NCBI RefSeq assembly: GCF_042682685.1
Contig: NZ_JBHUHX010000016.1
Span: 124,001 to 188,000 of the forward strand
Reading direction: 5' to 3'
Length of the DNA: 64,000 bases
Origin: Imhoffiella fuscus
Lineage (GTDB): Bacteria; Pseudomonadota; Gammaproteobacteria; Chromatiales; Chromatiaceae
Positions 42,826 through 52,030 of the stretch are shown in pieces (within the stretch, counting starts at the first letter, position 1; every line of letters begins with the position of its first letter). The position numbers and the translations under genes were made by a program. The notes below the pieces were generated by a model. The model was not told the DNA's origin and ran no database searches. It saw only the letters and a program-made list of their open reading frames with translations.

Positions 42826-44241
42826 TCAGTTCGAGGCGTTGCGAGCGACGCCGTGTTTCGCCATGAGGCGATAGAGCGTCATGCGCGAGACTCCAAGCTC
42901 CTGTGCGGTTCTGGTGACATTGCTGGCATTGCGAGCCAGGGCGAATTCCAGATTGTGCTTCTCCGACTGCTCGCGCGCGTTCTTCAGTGTTCCCATCGTG
43001 TAGGGCTGAACGTTGGGGGCGGCGTGTCGTTCCTGGGGCTCAGGTGGTGGTGACGCAGCGGCTAGAGGTAGAGGTTCCTCCAGCTGGATCTTCATATGCT
43101 CCGGGCGGATCAGGGTTCCGTCGCAGCTCAGCGCCGCCTGGAAGATGACGCTGCGGAGTTCTCGGACGTTGCCCGGCCAGTGATAGAGGCGCAGCGCCGC
43201 GATGGCTTCGTTGCTGAATTTCAGATTGCGTATACCGGCCTCGGTGGCGACCTGTTCGAGGAAGTAGCTGGCCAGTAGCTGAATGTCGTGTTCGCGTTGA
43301 TTGAGGTTCGGGGTCTGGATGGTCAGAAATGCCAGGCGGTAATAGAGGTCGGCTCGGAATGCCTTGTTTTGGATCGCCTGCTCCAGATCGACATTGGTCG
43401 AGGCGATGACCCGAACATCGACGCGCACGCCGCGTGTGGCGCCGATCGGGGTGACGATCTTGTCTTCGAGGAAGCGCAGCAGGGTTGCCTGGGACTCGAG
43501 CGGCATATCGCCGATCTCGTCGAGGAATAGGGTTCCACCGGACGCGCTCTGGATGTAACCGGTCTTGCGATTATTGGCGCTGGTGAAGGAGCCTTTCTCG
43601 TGCCCGAAGAGTTCCGATTGCAGTAGTGAAGGTGGAATGGCCGCGCAGTTGATTGCGACATAAGGGGCTTTGGATCGGGACGAATGGTCGTGTATGGCGC
43701 GTGCGGCCAATTCCTTGCCGGTTCCGGTCGGGCCGGTGATGAGCACCGGGACGTCGGATTCGGCGGCGCGTTGCAGCATGCGATACAGGGCGAGCATGAC
43801 CTCGCTTTCCCCGATGAGTCCGAAGCGGTTTGGCGCCGTCAATGGCTCCATTGTGATCAAATCCTGTTCGATTTGCGCCATCCCGAAGGCGTGTCCTAGG
43901 ACCGTTGAGATGCGGTCTCCTTCAAGCGGAAATACGTGAAAGTCGTACAGCCGCTCGGCAATGAAGTGTTTCATTCCGTGCCTGGCGATCTGTTGTTCCG
44001 CAAGCGCCGCAACCCATTTGATCTCCGGTAGGCATGTGACTAGCTCCCTAATGCGCTCCTCACCTTTTGCGTTCTTCTTTTCGGGAAAGATGGCTAGGGC
44101 GACGAGAAATTGTTGCTCTTCGGCGAGTTGCCGGGCAGCCTCCGGATCGGTGGCCTCGTGGACGTCCCACTGCTTGGCCTTCAGGGTTTCGGCGATTTCG
44201 TTGTTCAGCGGGGCCTGGGAAACGACAAGAAGCTTGCGCAT
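42826..44241 (-). CDS. VpsR-like sigma54-type AAA+ transcriptional regulator
   Basis: 471 aa. An N-terminal domain (1-130) resembles the VpsR receiver-like domain, but I see no phospho-acceptor Asp in the expected strand (VALAIFPEKK). The AAA+ domain has Walker A GPTGTGKE (170-177) and Walker B TLFLDEIGDM. The sigma54-contact loop is changed from GAFTGA to GSFTSA (217-222). A Fis-type HTH ends the protein (NVTRTAQELGVSRMTLYRLM). In Vibrio, VpsR binds c-di-GMP and works with sigma70 to drive matrix genes. A similar mode is inferred here; no target operon is adjacent. Confidence 0.85.
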   Translation of the reverse strand: MRKLLVVSQAPLNNEIAETLKAKQWDVHEATDPEAARQLAEEQQFLVALAIFPEKKNAKGEERIRELVTCLPEIKWVAALAEQQIARHGMKHFIAERLYDFHVFPLEGDRISTVLGHAFGMAQIEQDLITMEPLTAPNRFGLIGESEVMLALYRMLQRAAESDVPVLITGPTGTGKELAARAIHDHSSRSKAPYVAINCAAIPPSLLQSELFGHEKGSFTSANNRKTGYIQSASGGTLFLDEIGDMPLESQATLLRFLEDKIVTPIGATRGVRVDVRVIASTNVDLEQAIQNKAFRADLYYRLAFLTIQTPNLNQREHDIQLLASYFLEQVATEAGIRNLKFSNEAIAALRLYHWPGNVRELRSVIFQAALSCDGTLIRPEHMKIQLEEPLPLAAASPPPEPQERHAAPNVQPYTMGTLKNAREQSEKHNLEFALARNASNVTRTAQELGVSRMTLYRLMAKHGVARNASN

Positions 44242-44834
44242 GGCGTCGGATCTCTAAAGGGGGTTTGTACGCGTTCGGTGTCGGCTATGCGATCGATCCG
44301 AGGCTTCCCTATCTGTCGGAGCTGAGCATGGGCGCGTCGTTGGATCTGAGGCTTAGCATATCAACTCTGGGACATCCGATGTCACCCCTGCGTGACGATT
44401 TCCTGGCCTGCGTTTGCTGAATTGTGAATCGATTAACACATTTTGGGTACATGCTGTTAGATTAGGAGACGTTGTTTTTTGTTGTTTTATACGCTGTTGT
44501 GGCGTTCTTCTGTGTTTGGGGTCTGTGTTTTTTGTTTTTAATTGAGTGGTTTGCTGCTATTTTTGCGTGGTTTTCTGTTGGCCGATGTGTCGATTGGTCG
44601 ATCTGGGTCGGTTCGACGTGTGACGCTTTTCGCAGGATGAGGGGCGGAATTGGTGCGTGAATGATGCGTCACACCCGGTTTACGCTGTTTTGCGTGCGTG
44701 GTCGACGCGGGTTTGGGCGCCCGGTCACGCGAGACTGAATTCCTTCTTCCATTTTTCCTCGGATTCTGTATATTTGGCAGTTTACCTGCGGGGCGACCCG
44801 CAACGCCTAATTCAGTTCTGAGCCAGGACAGCAC
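44242..44834. other. Intergenic region upstream of rpsP, with AT-rich island
   Basis: 593 bases. A markedly T-rich stretch (about 44420-44580) contrasts with the GC-rich surroundings. A TTG-initiated 62-codon frame at 44472-44660 is hydrophobic and preceded by AGGAG, but the spacing is only three bases; I do not call it a gene. A candidate -10 element TATATT lies at 44769-44774, upstream of the ribosomal operon, followed by a small hairpin (TGCGGG-GCGA-CCCGCA, 44787-44802) in the rpsP leader. Confidence 0.5.
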
Positions 44835-45092
44835 ATGGTCACGATTCGCTTGTCTCGAGGTGGTTCCAAGAAGAACCCCTTCTATCAAATCGTCGTTGCG
44901 GATATCCGCTCCAAGCGCGACGGTCGTTATATCGAACGCCTCGGGTTCTACAATCCGACCGCCAAGGGCGGCGAGGTGCCGTTGCGGCTCGATCGCGAGC
45001 GCGCCGATCACTGGATTCGCCAGGGTGCGCAGCCGACCGATCGTGCCAAGCAGCTGCTGAAGCAGGCCGCCCGCGAGGCCGCTGCAGCCTGA
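44835..45092 (+). CDS. rpsP: 30S ribosomal protein S16
   Basis: 85 aa, normal length. The N-terminus (MVTIRLSRGGSKKNPFYQIVVADIRSKRD) and LGFYNPTAKGGE are textbook S16. First gene of the conserved rpsP-rimM-trmD-rplS operon; a short GC hairpin lies in its leader. S16 is needed for 30S assembly. Confidence 0.98.
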   Translation: MVTIRLSRGGSKKNPFYQIVVADIRSKRDGRYIERLGFYNPTAKGGEVPLRLDRERADHWIRQGAQPTDRAKQLLKQAAREAAAA

Positions 45093-45115
45093 TTCGTGCG
45101 GCCGGGGCTGCGGCG

Positions 45116-45622
45116 ATGAAGGAGCGCGACCCTTCTCGGGTGGTTCTCGGTAAGATCGTTGGCGTTTACGGCGTCAAGGGTTGGGTCCGGGTCTTCTCCG
45201 AAACGGCTCCCCGCGAGGGTATCCTTGGTTACTCGCCTTGGCTGGTCGGCGCCGGGAGTTCCCCGTGTCGCGTGGCCGAGGGCAAGGTCCATCGCAAGGG
45301 ACTGATTGTCCGGCTCGATGGCTGCGAGGATCGTGATCAAGCCGCCGTCCTGGTTGGTCAAGAGATCTCCGTTCCTCGTGACCGCTTACCTCCGCCGCGC
45401 TCCGACGAATTCTACTGGGTCGATCTCGAGAGGCTGGCGGTCTTCTCCGTGAGCGGAGTCGATCTGGGCTGCGTCGATCATCTCTTCCCGACGGGCGCGA
45501 ACGACGTGCTGGTCGTCAAGGGCGATCGTGAGCGACTGATCCCGTTCGTTTGGGGCGAGGTCGTGAAGGACGTGGATTTCACCACGCGCCGGATCGAAGT
45601 GGACTGGGATCCTGATTTCTAG
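45116..45622 (+). CDS. rimM: RimM, 30S ribosome maturation factor
   Basis: 168 aa, usual length. N-terminal RVVLGKIVGVYGVKGWVRVFS is the RimM signature, and the C-terminal PRC-barrel part has EFYWVDLERL and LIPFVWGEVVKDVDFTTRRIEVDW. RimM binds S19 and helps mature the 30S head. It lies 23 bases after rpsP and 99 bases before trmD, in the standard operon order. Confidence 0.97.
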   Translation: MKERDPSRVVLGKIVGVYGVKGWVRVFSETAPREGILGYSPWLVGAGSSPCRVAEGKVHRKGLIVRLDGCEDRDQAAVLVGQEISVPRDRLPPPRSDEFYWVDLERLAVFSVSGVDLGCVDHLFPTGANDVLVVKGDRERLIPFVWGEVVKDVDFTTRRIEVDWDPDF

Positions 45623-45721
45623 TCCCAGGTCTTGCTCGGTGCCGAATCGGCGCCTCGAACGATCTCCTTAAAGATCGCCGGACCGAACGCGTTTTCCTGT
45701 CGACGCCCGAGATTTCGTGCT

Positions 45722-46474
45722 ATGCGATTCGATGTCATCACGCTGTTTCCGGATCTGTTTCGGATCCTTTCGGATCAGGGTGTGACTGGTCGTGCTCTGA
45801 CGCGCGGGATCGCCGAGCTGCATCTCTGGAATCCACGGGATTTCACCCGTGACGTGCATCGGACGGTGGACGATCGCCCTTACGGCGGTGGTCCCGGGAT
45901 GCTGATGAAGGTCGAGCCGTTGCGCGATGCGATCGCGGCGGCACGCGCCCAGGCGGGCGAGAGGACTCGGGTCGCCTATCTCTCGCCGCAGGGGCGTCCG
46001 CTCGATCAGGCGGCGATGATGGAGATCGCCGCTCGGCCGGGTTGGATCCTGCTCGCTGGGCGCTACGAAGGGGTCGACGAGCGTCTGATCGAGGCCCATG
46101 TCGATGAGGAATGGTCGATCGGCGACTATGTCCTCAGCGGTGGCGAGCTGCCTGCGATGGTGGTCATGGATGCCGTCATTCGGCTGTTGCCTGGCGCATT
46201 GGGGCATGCGGATTCTGCGCGACAGGACTCGCACATGGATGGGCTACTGGATTGCCCACACTACACTCGCCCGGAGCGGATCGAGGAAGGCTCGGTTCCA
46301 CCGGTGCTGATCGGCGGCGATCATGCCGCGATCGAACGCTGGCGGTTGCGGCAGGCGCTTGGGCGAACCTGGTTGCGCCGCCCGGATCTGTTGACGCGGC
46401 GCGGTCTGAGCGCGGCGGAGCAAGCCTTACTTGATGAATTTGTCCTGGCCCATCGCGAAGGTGGCGCCGGTTGA
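45722..46474 (+). CDS. trmD: TrmD, tRNA (guanine37-N1)-methyltransferase
   Basis: 250 aa. The trefoil-knot SAM site is clear (LLAGRYEGVDERLIE and SIGDYVLSGGELPAM), along with FDVITLFPDLF at the N-terminus and PYGGGPGM. TrmD makes m1G37 in tRNAs reading CNN and GG codons, preventing frameshifting, and is essential in most bacteria. The start ATG at 45722 is fixed by homology; the frame is open further upstream. Next in the S16 operon. Confidence 0.97.
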   Translation: MRFDVITLFPDLFRILSDQGVTGRALTRGIAELHLWNPRDFTRDVHRTVDDRPYGGGPGMLMKVEPLRDAIAAARAQAGERTRVAYLSPQGRPLDQAAMMEIAARPGWILLAGRYEGVDERLIEAHVDEEWSIGDYVLSGGELPAMVVMDAVIRLLPGALGHADSARQDSHMDGLLDCPHYTRPERIEEGSVPPVLIGGDHAAIERWRLRQALGRTWLRRPDLLTRRGLSAAEQALLDEFVLAHREGGAG

Positions 46475-46494
46475 GAACAGGAGCCAAGGAAACC

Positions 46495-46839
<345 letters not shown>

Positions 46840-46844
46840 TTTCC

Positions 46845-48335
46845 TTGGCGGTCGTCGGTGTGGCGACCGCGATCGGCCAAACAGTCGTTCAAGACTTGGC
46901 TCAAAGCTTCTACTGGCACGATTACGAGACCTGGGGGATCGATCCCCAGCGTGATCGTGCCTGTCAGTTTGCAGGTGTGCGTACCGATCTCGATCTGGTC
47001 GAGGTCGGTGAGCCGCTTGTCCTCTATTGCCGCCCAGCGGCCGATATGCTTCCCCATCCCGACGCCTGTTTCGTTACTGGCATGACGCCACAGGATGCCG
47101 AGCGCGAGGGGCTGTGCGAGGCTGAGTTCGCCGCCGCCATTCATTCCGTGCTGAGCGCGCCCGGCACCTGTAGTGTCGGCTACAACAGCATGCGTTTCGA
47201 TGACGAGGTCACGCGCAACCTTCTCTATCGCAATCTCTACGATCCCTACGCCCGCGAGTGGCAGAACGGGAATTCCCGCTGGGATCTGATCGATGTCCTG
47301 CGGCTCGCCCACGCGCTGAGACCCGACGGGATCGATTGGCCGCTTCATGAAGACGGTGTCGTCTCCTTCAAGCTGGAGCGGTTGACCGAGGCGAACGGCA
47401 TCCCCCACGAGGGCGCTCACGATGCCTTGGCGGACGTCAAGGCGACGATTGGTATGGCGCGCCTGTTGCGTCGGGCTCAGCCCAAGCTGTTCGACTATGC
47501 GCTGACCCTGCGCGACAAGCGACGCGTGCGCGAGATGCTGGGCAAGCACCAGCCGCTGCTGCACGCCTCGGCGCGGTATCCGGCTGCTTGGGGCTGTATC
47601 GCCCCCGTGTTTCCGCTGGCGTCCCGTCCGGGCAATCCCAATGGCGTCATCGCCTTCGATCTGCGGGCCGATCCGCGACAGCTCCTGGATCTTTCCGAGG
47701 ATGAGATCCGCTGGCGTCTCTTCACGCCTGTTGCCGAGTTGCCTGAGGGCGTCGAGCGGGTTCCGCTGAAGACCGTTCATGTGAACCGAGCTCCGATGCT
47801 CGCGCCTATGAAGACGCTCGATTCGGATGCGGCGGAGCGCTGGGGTATCGATCCGCATCTGGTCGCCGAACGGTCGCGCTTCCTAATCGAGCATGCGCCC
47901 GCGATCCAGGTCAAGGTGGAGTCCGTTCACCGGCCGCCGGAGGTTTCCGAGATTCGCGACCCGGATCTCATGATCTATTCGGGCGGGTTTCTCTCCGACA
48001 GGGATCGGCGCGCCCTGGATCGTCTGCGTGCGTTGACGCCGGCCGAATTGGCCGAGGAGTCGCCCCGGTTCGAGGATGGCCGACTGCGCGAGATGCTGTT
48101 CCGCTATCGTGCCCGCAACTGGCCTGAAACCCTGAGTCCAGAGGAGGCCGAGGACTGGGATGCCTATCGTTTGGCGCGCCTGACCGATCCGGACGGTGGC
48201 GGTAGCATCCAAGTCGATGGCTACGAGGCCCGTCTGGCCGAGCTCTGGGAGTCCGAAGGAGGAGATGCCTCCAAGGTGCGCATTCTGGAGGATTTGGCGG
48301 ACTGGGCCGAGCGCGTGCTCGACGCCGATCTTTGA
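46845..48335 (+). CDS. sbcB: Exodeoxyribonuclease I
   Basis: 496 aa from a TTG at 46845 (GTG at 46860 also possible; no ATG is available). ExoI is the 3'-5' single-strand DNA exonuclease of recombination and mismatch repair. The DnaQ exonuclease motif I is WHDYETWG (Asp26, Glu28), the third motif lies in HEGAHDALADVKATIG, and the SH3-like and C-terminal domains follow with typical length. It starts five bases after the rplS stop, so it may be co-transcribed with the ribosomal operon, an unusual place for sbcB. Confidence 0.93.
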   Translation: MAVVGVATAIGQTVVQDLAQSFYWHDYETWGIDPQRDRACQFAGVRTDLDLVEVGEPLVLYCRPAADMLPHPDACFVTGMTPQDAEREGLCEAEFAAAIHSVLSAPGTCSVGYNSMRFDDEVTRNLLYRNLYDPYAREWQNGNSRWDLIDVLRLAHALRPDGIDWPLHEDGVVSFKLERLTEANGIPHEGAHDALADVKATIGMARLLRRAQPKLFDYALTLRDKRRVREMLGKHQPLLHASARYPAAWGCIAPVFPLASRPGNPNGVIAFDLRADPRQLLDLSEDEIRWRLFTPVAELPEGVERVPLKTVHVNRAPMLAPMKTLDSDAAERWGIDPHLVAERSRFLIEHAPAIQVKVESVHRPPEVSEIRDPDLMIYSGGFLSDRDRRALDRLRALTPAELAEESPRFEDGRLREMLFRYRARNWPETLSPEEAEDWDAYRLARLTDPDGGGSIQVDGYEARLAELWESEGGDASKVRILEDLADWAERVLDADL

Positions 48336-48387
48336 TCGCCGTTCCTGTGCTTCGCTCAGGCTGCAGGGGCTTGCGCGGGCCGCTCTA

Positions 48388-49353
48388 TCAGACGCAGGCG
48401 CGTACTTCGGTGACGGTGTGATCGAAACACATGCACCGATTGCGTCCCCGGTCCTTGGCGGTATAGAGCGCCAGATCGGCCTGGCTGACGAGGGTCTGGG
48501 GCGGCAGCTCCAGGCTTGGCACGACGGCGGATATCCCGATGCTTACGGTCACGTGTCGCGCGGTTCGCGAGGTTGGGTGTCGCAGCCTTAGTCCCTCGAC
48601 CCTGAGTCGCAGGCGCTCGGCAACTGCGCAGGCGGCCTCCTGGTCGGCGCCCAGTAGCGTTAGAGCGAACTCCTCGCCGCCGTAGCGAGAGATGCAATCC
48701 CCTTCTTGGCGTAGTCCTTCCTGCAAGGCCGAGGCGACCATGATCAGACCTTCGTCGCCCTTCTGATGCCCGAATCGATCATTGAACGCCTTGAAGTCGT
48801 CGACGTCGATCATGAGCAGCGCTATATGGATCTGTCTCGACCGGGCCTCTCTGAATCGCTCCGAGAGGTCCTGATCGAATCGGCGACGATTGCCGACCCC
48901 GGTGAGCGAATCACGGTAAGTGGTCGCGATCAGCTGCGAGGACTGAGCGCGCAGTCTGCGTTCCCGGCGCACGGTGGCCGTCATGTCCTGGATCTGGATC
49001 AGACAAGCGTAAGGATCGCCGCAGATCGGTGTGACATACACGAGCTGCTGCATGCGCTGATTCAGCTCGCGGTCGCCGGGTTTTTGGTAAAGCGGGAGTA
49101 CCGACGGGTTGAGTCCCGGCGTGAGGACCGAGGAAAGCCGAAATCGCAGTGCCTGCTGAATGCAGTTCAGCAGTCTGGAGTGTTTCATTTCGGTGAAGAC
49201 GTCCTCTATGGGCCTTCCGGCGACATCTTCAGGCGCGATTCCGCTGTGGCGCGTCATCCAGGCATTCCAGGAGAGGATGCAGCCTCGATCGTCGAGCAGA
49301 ACGACACCGGTTTGCAGCTGGTCTATCAGCTGGACATTCGCCGCGCGATCCAT
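48388..49353 (-). CDS. PAS-GGDEF diguanylate cyclase
   Basis: 321 aa. A PAS domain (about 5-125: GVVLLDDRGCILSWNAW, then an IQIQDMTATVRRERRLRAQ linker) precedes a GGDEF domain with DSLTGVGNRRRFD, the metal Asp in MIDVDDFKAFND and the active-site GGEEF at 225-229. It should make c-di-GMP from two GTP. I see no RxxD product-inhibition site at the usual position five residues before the motif. It follows a CheC gene by four bases on the minus strand in an apparent CheY-CheC-GGDEF operon. The PAS ligand is unknown. Confidence 0.92.
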   Translation of the reverse strand: MDRAANVQLIDQLQTGVVLLDDRGCILSWNAWMTRHSGIAPEDVAGRPIEDVFTEMKHSRLLNCIQQALRFRLSSVLTPGLNPSVLPLYQKPGDRELNQRMQQLVYVTPICGDPYACLIQIQDMTATVRRERRLRAQSSQLIATTYRDSLTGVGNRRRFDQDLSERFREARSRQIHIALLMIDVDDFKAFNDRFGHQKGDEGLIMVASALQEGLRQEGDCISRYGGEEFALTLLGADQEAACAVAERLRLRVEGLRLRHPTSRTARHVTVSIGISAVVPSLELPPQTLVSQADLALYTAKDRGRNRCMCFDHTVTEVRACV

Positions 49354-49357
49354 GCCG

Positions 49358-50002
49358 TTAGCGTATTCCGAGACGCGTCAGATAGCTGTCGACGCATGTC
49401 AGTAGTGCGTGCAACGAACTGACGCTGAGCAGGAACAGCAGGTGGCCATTGATGCGTTCCTGACGTATGGAAAGGTGAATCTGCAGAATGAGCAGTACCT
49501 CTTTCTGGTCGCCGCTGAACAGTGGCAGCGATTCGGTATCGCTGAAATGGTGCTCGGGCAGGCTGCCCATGAACTCGACGTTGAACTCGTCGGCCAGCGC
49601 GCTCATGCAGGCGTTGAGGATGATGTTGCCGATCTCGCACATCGCCTCTTGCTCGAATTCCGACAGTTCTTCCGGCGGCATGTTGGGGTCGAGCATGTGG
49701 CTCAAGATCGCCAGGGCGTTACGCTCCGGGAAGAGCAGTACGGCGCGCGCCTCGAACGGGCCGGAGAAGTCCATGGCCACCATGCTGAGTTCCTTGAATT
49801 CGGAGCCCAGCAAGGCCTGGCTGATCTGGGAGGGGTACGCGAAGCTGATGCTCGGCGCCGACAGTTCCACCTCGTCCTTGACGATCAGGCTCAGGCTGTT
49901 TGCCGCTCGTCCGACACCCAGGTTGAAGAGCTCGCCCAGTGCGTCTAGCTGCAATTCGTCGAGTGCGGGTGCATCGTGCCTGGATTTATCGGGCGCTATC
50001 AC
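49358..50002 (-). CDS. CheC-like CheY-P phosphatase
   Basis: 214 aa. Two phosphatase helices with the Glu-x-x-Asn signature are present: ALGELFNLGVGRAANSL near the N-terminus and EAMCEIGNIILNACMSAL in the second half, as in two-site CheC proteins. These remove phosphate from CheY-type regulators. It lies between a CheY-like receiver gene (three bases upstream) and a diguanylate cyclase (four bases downstream). The operon suggests that it dephosphorylates this receiver. No other chemotaxis genes are in the window. Confidence 0.85.
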   Translation of the reverse strand: MIAPDKSRHDAPALDELQLDALGELFNLGVGRAANSLSLIVKDEVELSAPSISFAYPSQISQALLGSEFKELSMVAMDFSGPFEARAVLLFPERNALAILSHMLDPNMPPEELSEFEQEAMCEIGNIILNACMSALADEFNVEFMGSLPEHHFSDTESLPLFSGDQKEVLLILQIHLSIRQERINGHLLFLLSVSSLHALLTCVDSYLTRLGIR

Positions 50003-50005
50003 GTT

Positions 50006-50380
50006 TCATTCCTCGAACAGCTCGACCATGCGGGCAATCGAGTCCGGCGTGATCGGCTTGGCGGTGAACTTGACGCCCGCGTTCTCGGCTGCCTGGCGAA
50101 CCGCATCCTGGATGTTCGCTGTACAGAGGACGATCTTGATTTCCGGGTTGTGTAGCCGAATGCGCCCGGCGGCCTCCAGTCCGCTCATGCCCGGCATATT
50201 GACGTCCATGCTCACGTAGTGCGGCGCCTCACGCTCGATCGCGGCGAGCGCGTCGACGCTGTCGGCTGCTTCGGCGAGGCGCCAGTCGGGGCGTAGGTCG
50301 GCGACGATCCGACTGATCATCATGCGCGACATCTTGCTGTCGTCGACGATCAGCAGGAGTGGGGAATCCGTGGTTGTCAT
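50006..50380 (-). CDS. CheY-like single-domain response regulator
   Basis: 124 aa. A stand-alone receiver: acidic pair in LIVDDSKMSR, phospho-acceptor Asp59 in VSMDVNMPGMSG, and Lys108 in FTAKPI. It has no output domain and so must act by protein contact. The start ATG at 50380 (MTTTDS) is preferred over longer frames. First in a three-gene cluster with a CheC-like phosphatase and a PAS-GGDEF cyclase. No cognate kinase gene is near. Confidence 0.88.
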   Translation of the reverse strand: MTTTDSPLLLIVDDSKMSRMMISRIVADLRPDWRLAEAADSVDALAAIEREAPHYVSMDVNMPGMSGLEAAGRIRLHNPEIKIVLCTANIQDAVRQAAENAGVKFTAKPITPDSIARMVELFEE

Positions 50381-50504
50381 GAGGTCCGATTTTGCTGGGG
50401 ATGCGTTCGTGCGAATGTGCCGCAGGATAGCCAACGGATTATTCTACGCAGCGCCCTGGGGTTATGTCTTTAGGATTCCCCGATCTCGATGCCCAATTGC
50501 TGAT

Positions 50505-51221
50505 TCATGACAAGGCATTCGCCTGAACGATGGTGGTCACCGTCGCCGCGCCGTTCTCCAGGCGCCAGCGGATATCGAATTCATAGAGCCGCATGCCGAA
50601 GTCGCGCCGGTTCGGGTAGCGGTCCATGTAACCCGGTCGCGGGTCCTGCGACAGCACTTGCACGATGAGTTCGCGCAGACGCAGTCTGCCCTCGGGGTCG
50701 GCCTGAGCCAGGTCGGCCAGGGCCTGTTCTGAGAAGCGTACCGCCAGTGCGGTCGTCTCCGGCGGAACCGCGAACCCGTTGCCCGCCTGGGGCAGGGCGT
50801 CGGCATAGGGTACGTAGGGTTTGATGTCGAGCACTGGCGTGCCGTCGAGCAGATCGATTCCGCGCAGGCGCAGACTCAGTCCTCGGCCTTCTTCGATCAG
50901 GCCCAGATGCTCGACCGCCGAGATCCCGATGGGATTGGGGCGATAGGGCGCGCGACTGGCGAAGACGCCGACCGTTTCGCGTCCGCCGAGACGGGGAGGG
51001 CGGACGGTGGGTTTCCAGCCCGCCTCGGGGCAGTCGGCGTGGAAGACGAAGATCACCCAGACGTGTGAAAACCCCTCGATCCCCTTGAAGGCCTCCGGGC
51101 GCGCGAATGCTGGAAGAAGCTCCAGTCGTGCCTCGGCCGCCGTCACCAGTCCGGGCTGACGCGGGATGCCGAATTTGTCGCTGTAGGGCGAGCGGATGAA
51201 GCCGATCGGGTCGAACCTCAC
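50505..51221 (-). CDS. trmO: TrmO, tRNA (t6A37-N6)-methyltransferase
   Basis: 238 aa. The TsaA/YaeB family fold is shown by VRFDPIGFIRSPYSDKFGIP, EGFSHVWVIFVFH and the SAM-binding SRAPYRPNPIGIS. TrmO methylates t6A37 to m6t6A37 in tRNA-Thr. It starts with GTG at 51221 inside the TetR stop codon (GTGA), so the two are co-translated, an odd pairing for a tRNA-modification enzyme. A longer upstream frame overlaps tetR and is rejected. Confidence 0.92.
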   Translation of the reverse strand: MRFDPIGFIRSPYSDKFGIPRQPGLVTAAEARLELLPAFARPEAFKGIEGFSHVWVIFVFHADCPEAGWKPTVRPPRLGGRETVGVFASRAPYRPNPIGISAVEHLGLIEEGRGLSLRLRGIDLLDGTPVLDIKPYVPYADALPQAGNGFAVPPETTALAVRFSEQALADLAQADPEGRLRLRELIVQVLSQDPRPGYMDRYPNRRDFGMRLYEFDIRWRLENGAATVTTIVQANALS

Positions 51222-51889
51222 GATGCCTCGCCCTCCGGTGCGTGCGCGCTCAGGATGAGATCGACACTGGATTCGATCCGCTGCCGTAGCGCCTGAGGCG
51301 CGGGTTTGGCGCATCCGCCGATCATGAGCCCTGTGGTCTGGAAGCCCTGCCACATTCCGAGGAGCTGCTCGGCGGCCATTCGGCAATCGTGCTCACGCAG
51401 GCCGCCACGTTGGACCGCCTCCCGCAGCAGCGCGGCCAGCTTGTCGCAGGTGGCCTCGGCGCCCTCCTGGTGGATGATCGGACCCAGCCAGGGGTGTTGC
51501 ATCGCCTGCGAGGCGAGCATGCGCTGCAGGGTCAGGAATTCGTCGCTGGTCAGGTAGTCCATGAGGCAGAGCCCGAACTCGATCAGGGTTTGGCGCAACT
51601 GGGTCGGGTCCGTGGAAAGCGCTTCGAGCACGGCGGTCATGCGGTCGCGCTGGGCGAGGACGACCGCCCGGATCAATCCGGGAAGGTCGCTGAAATGGGC
51701 GTAGACGGTGACTTTGGAGACTCCGGCGGTGCGTGCGACCCCCTCCATGGTCAGGCGCTTGAGTCCCCCGGCGTAGAAGAGTGCGCGCGCTGCGGCGAGC
51801 ATCGCCTCGTGCTTGACCTCGTCGGGCGGTCTGCCTCGGGTCGAACGGGGCGTTTGGTCGTTGGTTTCTGCAGAGATTTGCTCGGGCAT
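51218..51889 (-). CDS. TetR-family repressor, likely of the divergent RND pump
   Basis: 223 aa. An N-terminal TetR helix-turn-helix (MEGVARTAGVSKVTVYAHFSDLPGL, about residues 45-70) and a C-terminal ligand-binding domain with a cluster of Met and Cys residues (GGCAKP). It is divergently transcribed from an RND efflux pair 203 bases away; a promoter element and AT-rich area lie between. By analogy with AcrR/TtgR it likely represses the pump and itself. It overlaps trmO by four bases. The ATG at 51889 is chosen; the frame extends upstream without homology. Confidence 0.85.
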   Translation of the reverse strand: MPEQISAETNDQTPRSTRGRPPDEVKHEAMLAAARALFYAGGLKRLTMEGVARTAGVSKVTVYAHFSDLPGLIRAVVLAQRDRMTAVLEALSTDPTQLRQTLIEFGLCLMDYLTSDEFLTLQRMLASQAMQHPWLGPIIHQEGAEATCDKLAALLREAVQRGGLREHDCRMAAEQLLGMWQGFQTTGLMIGGCAKPAPQALRQRIESSVDLILSAHAPEGEAS

Positions 51890-52030
51890 GTGGCGGCTCG
51901 GGCTCAATGTGGTGCCTCTATCGATGGGTGAAGGGTACCAGGACAGGCGGCTTCGCTTCAGCGCCGACGGCTCGACGGCGACCATTCGTCGGGATGGGGG
52001 CTTTCCAGGATACGGTGGGCTGATCCTCTA

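Noticed and set aside
44472..44660. A 62-codon hydrophobic frame before rpsP.
   Set aside because: Its TTG start is only three bases after the AGGAG, the region is T-rich, which alone gives hydrophobic codons, and no family is recognised. It is kept as a finding and not called as a gene.
46913..46930. TGGCACG at about 46916 and similar strings as sigma54 promoters.
   Set aside because: The required TTGC element at the right spacing is missing and the sites lie within coding sequence.
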